A stretch of DNA of 64,000 nt from Eubacterium sp. (GTDB lineage: Bacteria > Bacillota > Clostridia > Lachnospirales > Lachnospiraceae), in NCBI GenBank assembly GCA_017433825.1, contig JAFRGL010000001.1, forward strand, positions 1 to 64,000, written 5' to 3'. Positions 16,840 through 24,875 of the stretch are shown here, one piece after another. Under the pieces are notes generated by a model, which made no database searches, was not told where the DNA came from, and worked only from the letters and a program-made list of their open reading frames with translations. How positions within the stretch are numbered: the stretch's first letter is position 1; each line of letters begins with the position of its first letter. A program made the position numbers and the translations under genes.

Positions 16840-19794
16840 CTACTGTCCCTCCTTTACTCTTTTCGCCTTTTCCACCAGCGTGTCCGCATCCGACATATGG
16901 ATGACGGTGGGGTTCAGTTTTGCCCCGTAAATGCAGATATTTTCACCGTCCGGCGAAATGATGCCCCTGATGCTGAAATTGCTTACAGTCTGCACGTCGA
17001 TTAACGCGGCGCCGTCGGAAATCCTGGTTACCGAAAATGCATTGGTATATTTAACGTCCGTCCGGCTGATCTCCTCTCCGTTTAAAACCGCATACTCGGA
17101 AACCGACGTTTGAAGCCTCCTGCCTTCTTCCGAATCCGCCGGGTAATCCTCACTCATGGTGCCGTCCGTCATCAGGCAGCGTATATATTCCGTTCCTCCC
17201 TCCTTGCGGGAAACAGCCGCACCGCCGCTGTACGGAAACGAAATGTAAAGTTTTCCTTCCCGTGAAACTGAAAATTCCGTCACGGTTCCCGTACGGATAT
17301 CTATAAGCCAGACCGTTTCATCTGCCGGATTTTCTGCATCATCCGCAACAGCAGCCGCAAAGCCTCCGTTTTCATCCAGCGTTACGCCCGGGTCCAGTTT
17401 TTCCCAGTCCAGGGCCAGCAGGATTCTTTCTTCGAGGCAGTCTCCCGTTTCCGCGTCAAACATGCGGTATACAAGGTCCTGCGTCCAGTCCTTCCGGTTG
17501 TATACCTGCTTCAGGCTGCAGATTCTGCTGCCGTCCTTTGTAAAGACAGAGGTTCCGGGATTATCCGTTCTCCAGAGCTCCCTGCCGGAAACCGTGTCAA
17601 ACACGACCATTTGCCCGCTTCCGTACTTTCCCTTTGCAAAGGCAGTTGAACCGTCCGGACTTTCCACCGGGTTGGCCAGGCTGTGGGTGATTTCGGTCAT
17701 CTCGGACTCGTAGACAGTTTCCCCGGTTTCCGCATCGATTCTTTCCACGCCGTTGCTGTAGCTCAATGCCCGCCATACGGCGGTGCCGTCCGCGGAAAGG
17801 AATGCAAATTCGTGGGAATTGGCCTGCACGGTCCAGTAGCATTTATTCTCCCAGAGCAGTTCACCCGTTTTGGCATCCCATTTGCAGATATCGCCTCCGC
17901 CGGATTCCGTAAATACCGCTTTGCCGTCCGCGGAATAAAACGCGTTCCTGCATTCCCCTTCCAGGCCTTCCCTGTACAGAATCAGGGCATCGGACGTCTT
18001 CGTATCCGGATGGGTGTTCAGGCTGTAAATCTCAGCCCGGTAATCATACAGCACCACAATGGTGTTCCCCGTATGCCTGTTCATATACTCATCATAACCG
18101 CCCCAGACCGCTTCATTGGGTTCCTCCTCTGTCAGAACCGTTGTCAGAAGGCTTCCGTCTGCTTCGCTGTAAATGCGGAAGCCGTCTTCGCAGCAGGCCA
18201 GGATATTTCTTATGCTGTAGCAGTACCACAGCTGTTTTATCCGGCAGGGGCAGTCGAACGTATAAACCGTTTCCATACTGAGGGTATCGATGAGCAAACC
18301 TTCTCCGTCCCCGGATACCGCGCAGATGATGTCGGATGAGGAAAGATAGCGGACAAAAGAATACCGGCCGTCTATCCGCCTTTTTTCTTCGCCTGTTTCC
18401 GTATCGAACACACGCAGGATTCCTTCTTCATCCACTATGCTTATGTAGGAAGAGGAATGGGTAAATGAAACGGACCGCAGTTTTCCCGCAACGGTAAGCT
18501 CACATTTCGCCTCTTCTTCGGGATTCCTGCTGTCCAGCCGGAAAATGGCGGTATGGGCTGTCTTTCCGTCTTCCGGCTCTTCCAGCCAGGCTAAAATCTT
18601 CGTCCCGCTGCGGTCCTGCACAATGTGATCGGCAAAAAACGGCTCGCCGTCCAGCGTGTAGAGGATACCGTCGGATATGGCGTTTTTCATCTGTTTTTCC
18701 GGCCCGTAAAAGATCCGGTTTTTGTCATTGTTCTGTATCAGCAGGCCATAGCGGTAGCCTTCCGCCTCCGCTTCGGCCCTTGCGCTGCTTTCAATGGTAT
18801 CCAGTTCCCCGGACTCAAAGACGATCATATGTTCTTTTGGGCTGTAAGTTTCACCGGTTATGACTGCCGCATTTGTGGTCTGTGCCGGAATGCCGGTTAT
18901 TTTAAAATCCGTATCAATGCTGTGCAGCAGGATATAGCCTTCTTTTGGCTGTGACGGCAGGTTAAGCACCACGCGCAGGGCATTTAAGGCGCTTTCCGAT
19001 ACCGGTTCGCCGCTGTGCAGGTCTTCGGGCAGCGCCTCCAGGGCCATTTCGACAGCCAGTTCGTCATCTCCCCGGGCAATGGCATTCCATGCCTGCTCCG
19101 CATAGTACGCAGCCTTCTTCTCCAAAGCATTGTTCCGCTCTTCCAGCGCCAGGGCTTCTTCCTGCTGTACAATTTCAGTTGCCTCCGCAATGGCTTTGTT
19201 ATTCCCGGAAATCTGGTTTGCCGTGCGGTTTGCGTAAACGGAAAAGCCCAGAATGGCCGCAACTGCCGCCGCAAATACCGCAGCGGTTCCGGCAGCCTTC
19301 CGTCTGCGTTCGCCCGCCGCGATTTTACTTTCCTCTGTACCGGACATAACCGAAAGCAGGCCTGGCAATATCTGCCGGACAGCGGCTTTCAGCCCGTTTT
19401 CCCCGGCATTTCTCAGGTCTGCCGCTATGGGAAGGTCCTGTATTTCTGCCGGCACCGCCGTCTCTTTCGTACCGGAAACCAGTATCGGAAGAATCCGGTC
19501 CTTCTTTCCCATGGCAATAAAATCGCTGATTTCCCGCATGCACCATCTGGAAGCAATATATTCTTCCGAACACAGGGCGACAAGCCAGCCGCTTTCCCGC
19601 AGCGCATCCACGATATCCGCCCCCAGGTCCGAGCTGGTGGGCAGTTCATCCGTATCCCGGAAAACCCTCCGGTTTTTCGGCACTTCTTCCGACGCGGGGA
19701 CGTAATGATTCTCCAGGCCTTTGCGCAGCAAAACAGAGATCTTCTGATCCCTTTCCTGGTGCCGGTAGCTGATAAAGGCCAGGTATCTCATCAT
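16840..19794 (-). CDS. TIR domain, transmembrane, beta-propeller protein
   Basis: This 984-residue protein opens with a well-formed TIR domain: FISYRH (7-12), RRVFRDTDELPTSSDLG (42-58) and WCMREI (84-89) with the putative NADase Glu88. One membrane helix lies at about 168-187, a coiled coil at 195-235, a short helical repeat at 236-270, and WD40/PQQ-like beta repeats fill the rest (several GxxYxWDAxTGxLLW-like blades, for example around KWDAKTGELLWENK). Topology suggests a cytosolic TIR and an extracytoplasmic propeller. AAAGGAGG precedes tandem ATGs at 19789-19794. The family is common in Lachnospiraceae; its function is not established. Confidence 0.85.
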   Translation of the reverse strand: MMRYLAFISYRHQERDQKISVLLRKGLENHYVPASEEVPKNRRVFRDTDELPTSSDLGADIVDALRESGWLVALCSEEYIASRWCMREISDFIAMGKKDRILPILVSGTKETAVPAEIQDLPIAADLRNAGENGLKAAVRQILPGLLSVMSGTEESKIAAGERRRKAAGTAAVFAAAVAAILGFSVYANRTANQISGNNKAIAEATEIVQQEEALALEERNNALEKKAAYYAEQAWNAIARGDDELAVEMALEALPEDLHSGEPVSESALNALRVVLNLPSQPKEGYILLHSIDTDFKITGIPAQTTNAAVITGETYSPKEHMIVFESGELDTIESSARAEAEAEGYRYGLLIQNNDKNRIFYGPEKQMKNAISDGILYTLDGEPFFADHIVQDRSGTKILAWLEEPEDGKTAHTAIFRLDSRNPEEEAKCELTVAGKLRSVSFTHSSSYISIVDEEGILRVFDTETGEEKRRIDGRYSFVRYLSSSDIICAVSGDGEGLLIDTLSMETVYTFDCPCRIKQLWYCYSIRNILACCEDGFRIYSEADGSLLTTVLTEEEPNEAVWGGYDEYMNRHTGNTIVVLYDYRAEIYSLNTHPDTKTSDALILYREGLEGECRNAFYSADGKAVFTESGGGDICKWDAKTGELLWENKCYWTVQANSHEFAFLSADGTAVWRALSYSNGVERIDAETGETVYESEMTEITHSLANPVESPDGSTAFAKGKYGSGQMVVFDTVSGRELWRTDNPGTSVFTKDGSRICSLKQVYNRKDWTQDLVYRMFDAETGDCLEERILLALDWEKLDPGVTLDENGGFAAAVADDAENPADETVWLIDIRTGTVTEFSVSREGKLYISFPYSGGAAVSRKEGGTEYIRCLMTDGTMSEDYPADSEEGRRLQTSVSEYAVLNGEEISRTDVKYTNAFSVTRISDGAALIDVQTVSNFSIRGIISPDGENICIYGAKLNPTVIHMSDADTLVEKAKRVKEGQ

Positions 19795-19833
19795 TATCGT
19801 TTCCTCCTTTCGCGTCTGTGCCTGTCCGGATAA

Positions 19834-19905
19834 AAAATGAGGCCGTAATACGCGGTTTCCTCATACAGCACATGCTGCTTTCACCCGGTATTACAACCTC
19901 ATTTT
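19834..19905 (-). terminator. Long-stem terminator after the ABC transporter operon
   Basis: Inverted repeats of 18 nt (19834-19851 and 19888-19905) pair with two mismatches, enclosing a second palindrome, CAGCACATGCTG. Read leftward they end in TTTTTTA. It separates the binding-protein gene from the TIR operon. No clear promoter for the TIR genes is visible in the remaining 40 nt. Confidence 0.75.
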
Positions 19906-19912
19906 CCTGGTA

Positions 19913-20734
19913 TTATTTTGTAATGTCGCTGCCGAAATATTTCACGGACAGCTCGGAGAGCTCTCCGGAGGCCGCAATCTTTGCGATGGCGTCGTTAATG
20001 GCGGCAACAAAGGAAGCGTTGTCATCGGACATCTTCACGGGGATAACCACCGGGGAGGCTTCATCCGTCAGGGCGACAACCTTAAGGGGAGCGTCCGGAT
20101 GCACGGCCATGTAGTCCAGGAAGGATACTTCCGCGTTCAAGGTGGCATCAACCCTGCCCTGCATAACCAGCTCCAGGGTCTCCTCCAGGGAATCCACGCC
20201 CTGCACGGTCGCGCCGTAGTCCTCGGCCAGGATCATGTAAGTGCTGCCGATGGAGTTGGCAGTGGTTCTGCCTTTCAGGTCTTCAAATGCGGTGATGTCT
20301 GTATTGTCCGCCGGAACGATAAGGGCGGTACGGATGTAGGCATAGGGCTCGGTAAAGGTGTAGGTTGCGGCCCTGTCCTCTGACCATTCCACGCCGTTGA
20401 TAACCATGTCGTATCTGCCGCCGGACACGCCTGCCAGCAGGCCGTCCCACTCGCCTTCCACGAATTCGGCCTCAACGCCCATCTCGCGGGCAATGAGCTT
20501 GCCGACTTCCACGTCGAAGCCTACCAGGTTGTCCGCCTCGTCATGGAAGGTCCAGGGCGCCCAGGTGCCTTCGGTGCCGATGACGATCTTGCCGGCTTCC
20601 TGTACCTGCGCCAGCTTATCCTTCGCCGCTTCGCCGCTGCTGCTCTTGCTGTCATTTCCGCCGCCGCAGCCTGCCAGGGCAGCTGCCATAACCGCAGCCA
20701 GTGCGGCTGCTGCAATCATCTTAAACTTTTTCAT
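19913..20734 (-). CDS. Amino-acid ABC transporter substrate-binding lipoprotein
   Basis: This 273-residue SBP_bac_3-type protein has a lipobox LAGC at Cys23. Typical polar amino-acid/cystine binder motifs follow: GTEGTWAPWTFHD, GFDVEVGKLIAREMG and YTFTEPYAY. It captures an amino acid outside the membrane for the permease and ATPase encoded just upstream. Cystine or a polar amino acid is likely, but the ligand cannot be read from sequence. It is the last gene of the transporter operon. Confidence 0.92.
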   Translation of the reverse strand: MKKFKMIAAAALAAVMAAALAGCGGGNDSKSSSGEAAKDKLAQVQEAGKIVIGTEGTWAPWTFHDEADNLVGFDVEVGKLIAREMGVEAEFVEGEWDGLLAGVSGGRYDMVINGVEWSEDRAATYTFTEPYAYIRTALIVPADNTDITAFEDLKGRTTANSIGSTYMILAEDYGATVQGVDSLEETLELVMQGRVDATLNAEVSFLDYMAVHPDAPLKVVALTDEASPVVIPVKMSDDNASFVAAINDAIAKIAASGELSELSVKYFGSDITK

Positions 20735-20761
20735 TTCTGCTTTCCTCCTTAAGTTTAAGCT

Positions 20762-21583
20762 TTACTCTTCCTGCTGATCCCGGTCTTCGTCTTCTCCGCC
20801 GCCGGCCAGGAAATCAATAACCTTCGGGTTCGTCGGATGCCCGAAGAAATCCTTCGCGGAAGCTTCTTCCAGGATTTCCCCGTTCTCCAGATATATAACA
20901 CGGTGGGCCGCATTTTCCGCAAATGACAGCTCATGCGTTACAACCAGCATGGTGACCCCCTCGTGCGCCAGGTCGCTCATAACTTTAAGCACTTCCCATT
21001 TCAACTTGGGGTCCAGGGCCGAAGTGGGTTCGTCGAAATAAATAATCTCCGGATCGGTGGCCAGGGCCCTGGCAATGGCCACACGCTGCTGCTGTCCGCC
21101 GGACAGCTCCGCGGGGTAATGATCCGCCCTGTCCGCAAGGCCTACCTTCTCCAGAAGCTGCATGCCTCTTTCCTTTCCTTCCGCGGGTGTCATCTTCCCG
21201 GTAATCACCGGGCCTTCCACGACATTTCCCAAAGCGGTCCTGTTGGCGAACAGGTTGAAGCTCTGGAACACAAACGCGGTCTTGCTGCGTATCGTTCGGA
21301 TGTCTTTTTTGCTGATCCGGTCCAGTTCGTAAGCCTGGCCGTCGAAAATCAGCGTGCCGGAGTCCGCCTTTTCCAGGAAATTCATGCACCTTAAAAGCGT
21401 GGTTTTGCCGGAACCGGAGGGGCCTAAGACAGCCACCACCTCGCCCTTTTCCACGTCCAGATTGATGCCGTCCAGAACCGTGGTGTCCGCAAAGGATTTC
21501 TTCAGGTCCCGGATTCTGAGCATGGGCAGATCGCCGGCCATGCCGGACCGGAAAGCCGGATTATACTCGTCAGTTTTCCGCAT
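20762..21583 (-). CDS. Amino-acid ABC transporter ATP-binding protein
   Basis: This 273-residue ATPase has Walker A GPSGSGKT (54-61), signature LSGGQQQR and Walker B YFDEPTSALD. It matches the GlnQ/TcyN-type polar amino-acid importers. The ATG at 21583 is preceded by AAGGTG and overlaps the permease gene by 14 nt; an internal Met21 matches the family N-terminus but lacks a ribosome binding site, so the N-terminal 20 residues are an extension. Confidence 0.95.
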   Translation of the reverse strand: MRKTDEYNPAFRSGMAGDLPMLRIRDLKKSFADTTVLDGINLDVEKGEVVAVLGPSGSGKTTLLRCMNFLEKADSGTLIFDGQAYELDRISKKDIRTIRSKTAFVFQSFNLFANRTALGNVVEGPVITGKMTPAEGKERGMQLLEKVGLADRADHYPAELSGGQQQRVAIARALATDPEIIYFDEPTSALDPKLKWEVLKVMSDLAHEGVTMLVVTHELSFAENAAHRVIYLENGEILEEASAKDFFGHPTNPKVIDFLAGGGEDEDRDQQEE

Positions 21584-22262
21584 TTTTCACCTTCTTTCTC
21601 CTGCCGACCACATCCAGACGCTTCTCTCCCTTGTGCTGGAGAACGGTGAGGACTGTGGAGAAGATCAGGTAAATCAGCGCCAGCTCCAGGTACAGCGCCA
21701 GGGCCTCGTAGGTTCTGGCAACGATTCTCTGGGTGGTCATGAACATCTCCGCCACGGTGATATTCGCCACCAGGGAGGTGTCTTTCAGCATGCTGATAAG
21801 GGAGTTGGACAGGGACGGGAAGGCCGCCTTTAAGGCCTGGGGGATAACAATCCTCCTCATCACCTGGAAATAGCTCATGCCCACGCAGTAGCCGGCTTCA
21901 ATCTGGCCCACGGGCACCGATTCCAGGCCCGCCCGCATGGTTTCCGCACAGTAGGCGCCTTCATTTAAGGCAAATACCAGCACCGCGCAGGGGAAGGGAT
22001 CGATCATGATGCCCAGGTTGGGCAGACCGAAGAATACCACGTACAGCTGGATCAGAAGCGGCGTGCCGCGGAAAATCCAGATATAAATCCGGGCGATCTC
22101 CTTTAAGATCGGTATCTTCGCATACTGGATCATGGCCACGAAGGTGGCGATGATCATGGCACAGCCGAAGGAAATGGCCGTAAGCGGTATGGTTACGGTA
22201 AGTCCCGGCAGAAGAATTTTCGGAAATGACTGCAGCAGAAGCTCCAGTATTTTACTGCTCAT
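21570..22262 (-). CDS. Amino-acid ABC transporter permease
   Basis: This 230-residue inner-membrane permease of the HisM/TcyL type has several membrane helices and the EAA loop EAGYCVGMSYFQVMRRIVIP that contacts the ATPase. It overlaps the upstream MATE gene by 11 nt and the downstream ATPase gene by 14 nt, indicating tight translational coupling of the whole set. Confidence 0.95.
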   Translation of the reverse strand: MSSKILELLLQSFPKILLPGLTVTIPLTAISFGCAMIIATFVAMIQYAKIPILKEIARIYIWIFRGTPLLIQLYVVFFGLPNLGIMIDPFPCAVLVFALNEGAYCAETMRAGLESVPVGQIEAGYCVGMSYFQVMRRIVIPQALKAAFPSLSNSLISMLKDTSLVANITVAEMFMTTQRIVARTYEALALYLELALIYLIFSTVLTVLQHKGEKRLDVVGRRKKVKNAEN

Positions 22263-23676
22263 ATACTTCCTCCTTCCGCGGTTTCTTCTTTAAACTCTTC
22301 CTGATAAGGAAAATGATAAACAGGATGCCCCGCACCGTCAGTTCGATGGCCATGGCCGTCCACACGCCCTTTAAGCCCATGGTGGGCGCCAGACGCGCCG
22401 CCAGGGGGATTCGGACCGCCCACATGCTGATGAAGTTCAGGATGCAGGAGGTGAGGGTGTCGCCTTCTCCCCGGAACGCCCCGGAAATGACGATGGACGC
22501 GCCGTACATAGGCTCGGCGAAGGCCTCAATCCGCAATACGATAATGCCTAAGGCGGCAATCTCCGCGTTGCTGGTCAGAAGGTTCATCATGAAAGGCGCA
22601 GTATGGTACATGACAACGCCCATCACCGACATGAAAGCCACGCCCAGAATGGTGGTAAACCAGGCCAGCTGCCTGGAAAGGTCATCCCGCCCCGCACCGA
22701 TACTCTGACCGATAAGCGTGGTGGCTGCGGTGCCTATGCCGTAGCCCGGCATGTAGCAGATGCTCTCCGAAGTAATGGAGAAGGAGTGGGCCGACAGCGC
22801 GATATTGCCCAGAGGCGCGGTAATCGCCGTGGAAGTAATCTGCGCGCCGCACATGATCACCTCTTCCACTGCCAGGGGCAGCGATATCTTTAAGGCACGC
22901 CTGATGTCTGCTTTAATGAACTGCAGCTTTTCCCCCTTCCGGACCTTCAGCATCGGGCTTTTCCCGAACAGGTATATCATCAGGATGGCAGCGCCGCAGG
23001 CTTCCGAAAGCAGGGTGCCCAGCGCCGCGCCCACAATTCCCAGGCCCGCGCCGTGTATGGAAAAGGAATGTCCCAGGACCACGTAAGTGCCCGTGGGGAA
23101 AATCAGGAACGCGTTGAAAATGATGTCCAGCACGCCCATGCACATGGAAATAATGCTGGGCACCTTGATGTTGCCGCTGCACTGCAGGGAGCCGGAAGCC
23201 AGCACCTGCATCATGGCCACGGGAAGCCCCAGACCGCGCACCAGGAAATACCGGGACGCCTTGGCGCAGATGTCCGCCCCGCCGCCCAGCCAGACGGGAA
23301 GCTTCGTGTGAATCAGTATCGTGATGCACAAAACCACAAGACTGATGCCCATGGTGACGACCAGGCCCTGCCGGATAATGTTCCGGGCGCCTTTTTCATC
23401 CTTTGCGCCGATTTTGTGGGCTACCTGCACCGTAAAGCCGGTGGCGAAGGCCATGCTGACACCGTCGATCAGCCAGATGCTGCTGGAAACCAGGGCAATG
23501 GCTGCGGAATCGCCCGCCGAAAGCCGGCCGATCATCGAGGTATCGATATAACTCATGATGATAAAGACAACCCGGGTAAGCATGGCCGGCACGGCCAGCT
23601 GCAGGATCAGCGTCAGACGCTGCAGGAAGCTTAACGGGTCGCCGTTTCGTAATTTTGCAAGAAGATTTGTTTTCAT
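22252..23676 (-). CDS. MATE family efflux transporter
   Basis: This 474-residue protein has about 12 membrane helices and the two-fold MatE pattern (VFIIMSYIDTSMIGRLS in the first half). Such pumps export cationic compounds or drugs with Na+ or H+. It overlaps the amino-acid permease gene and lies 7 nt after glf. A MATE pump coupled to an amino-acid importer is unexpected, so the native substrate may be an amino-acid-like metabolite. Confidence 0.92.
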   Translation of the reverse strand: MKTNLLAKLRNGDPLSFLQRLTLILQLAVPAMLTRVVFIIMSYIDTSMIGRLSAGDSAAIALVSSSIWLIDGVSMAFATGFTVQVAHKIGAKDEKGARNIIRQGLVVTMGISLVVLCITILIHTKLPVWLGGGADICAKASRYFLVRGLGLPVAMMQVLASGSLQCSGNIKVPSIISMCMGVLDIIFNAFLIFPTGTYVVLGHSFSIHGAGLGIVGAALGTLLSEACGAAILMIYLFGKSPMLKVRKGEKLQFIKADIRRALKISLPLAVEEVIMCGAQITSTAITAPLGNIALSAHSFSITSESICYMPGYGIGTAATTLIGQSIGAGRDDLSRQLAWFTTILGVAFMSVMGVVMYHTAPFMMNLLTSNAEIAALGIIVLRIEAFAEPMYGASIVISGAFRGEGDTLTSCILNFISMWAVRIPLAARLAPTMGLKGVWTAMAIELTVRGILFIIFLIRKSLKKKPRKEEVYEQ

Positions 23677-23683
23677 TTAAAAC

Positions 23684-24787
23684 TTAAGCGCCTGCCGCCG
23701 CGTCAAGCGCAGACCGTATTACCTTGTCCATATCGTAGTATTTGTATTCCGCAAGGCGGCCGCCGAAGAGGACATTTTTCTCTTTATCCGCCAGGGCCTT
23801 GTATTCTTCGTAAAGCGCGGTATTTTCCGCGTCATTGACGGGATAGAAGGGTTCCATCCCCGGCTCCCAGGTGACCGGGTATTCCCGGGAAATCACCGTT
23901 TTGCCCTGGGTTCCGAATTCGAAATGCTTGTGCTCGATAATCCGGGTGAAAGGCACTTCCCGTGCCGTGTAGTTCACCACCGCATTGCCCTGGAAATTGT
24001 CCGTATCCAGCACTTCCGTCTCAAAGGAAAGGCTCCTGTACTGCAGACGGCCTTTCGAGAAACCGAAATATTCGTCAATCATGCCGGTATAGACCGTCAT
24101 TTCCGCAATGCCGGGATGGGAGGCCGCAAAATCCGCGTAATCGGTATTCAGGAGCACATCCGCCTTTTCCAGCATTTTTTCCGCAATCTGCGTATAGCCG
24201 CCGACGGGAATGCCCTGGTACCGATCGTTGAAATAATTGTTGTCATAGGTAAAACGGAAAGGCAGCCTTTTGATGATAAAGGCCGGAAGCTCGCTGCAGG
24301 GCTTCCCCCACTGCTTTTCCGTATAGCCCTTGATGAGCTTTTCGTAGATGTCCCTGCCCGCCAGGAAAAGCGCCTGTTCTTCCAGGTTTTTCGGGTCGGT
24401 AATGCCCGTTTCGGCCCGCTGCTTTTCAATGACTGCCTTCGCTTCCGCCGGGGTTTTGATGTTCCACAGCCGGCTGAAGGTGTTCATGTTGAAGGGCAGG
24501 TTGTACAGCTCGTCACCGTACACGGCCACAGGCGAGTTGATGTAGTTGTTGAATTCCGCAAAGCGGTTGACATAATCCCACACTTCCCGGTCGGAGGTAT
24601 GGAAAATATGGGCGCCGTATCTGTGTACGGTGATGCCTTCTGTCTTTTCGGTGTAAATGTTTCCGCCGATATGGTTTCTTCTGTCAATTACCAGAACTTT
24701 TTTTCCTGCCGCTGCCGCCCGTTCGGCAAATACACAGCCGAACAGCCCGGCGCCAACGATCAGGCAGTCATACTTTCCGGATCCCAT
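23684..24787 (-). CDS. glf: UDP-galactopyranose mutase
   Basis: This 367-residue flavoenzyme interconverts UDP-galactopyranose and UDP-galactofuranose for cell-surface glycans. The FAD Rossmann motif GAGLFG is near residue 10 and family features YGAHIFHTS and YTEKQWG follow. The ATG at 24787 is chosen because AAGGAG lies 5 nt upstream; the open frame extends 23 codons further without support. No glycosyltransferases are adjacent. Confidence 0.95.
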   Translation of the reverse strand: MGSGKYDCLIVGAGLFGCVFAERAAAAGKKVLVIDRRNHIGGNIYTEKTEGITVHRYGAHIFHTSDREVWDYVNRFAEFNNYINSPVAVYGDELYNLPFNMNTFSRLWNIKTPAEAKAVIEKQRAETGITDPKNLEEQALFLAGRDIYEKLIKGYTEKQWGKPCSELPAFIIKRLPFRFTYDNNYFNDRYQGIPVGGYTQIAEKMLEKADVLLNTDYADFAASHPGIAEMTVYTGMIDEYFGFSKGRLQYRSLSFETEVLDTDNFQGNAVVNYTAREVPFTRIIEHKHFEFGTQGKTVISREYPVTWEPGMEPFYPVNDAENTALYEEYKALADKEKNVLFGGRLAEYKYYDMDKVIRSALDAAAGA

Positions 24788-24875
24788 GCGCGCTCCTTTT
24801 GCCGGACACCGGGTCCGGCCCATATCCATATGCCTTAAAAAACGGGGGCTGTTCATCAGCCCCCGTGTACCTTAC

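Noticed and set aside
14823..19794. TIR genes as part of a prophage or defence island
   Set aside because: No integrase, restriction, phage or other defence genes flank them; neighbours are housekeeping and transport genes, so a defence role is only a hypothesis.
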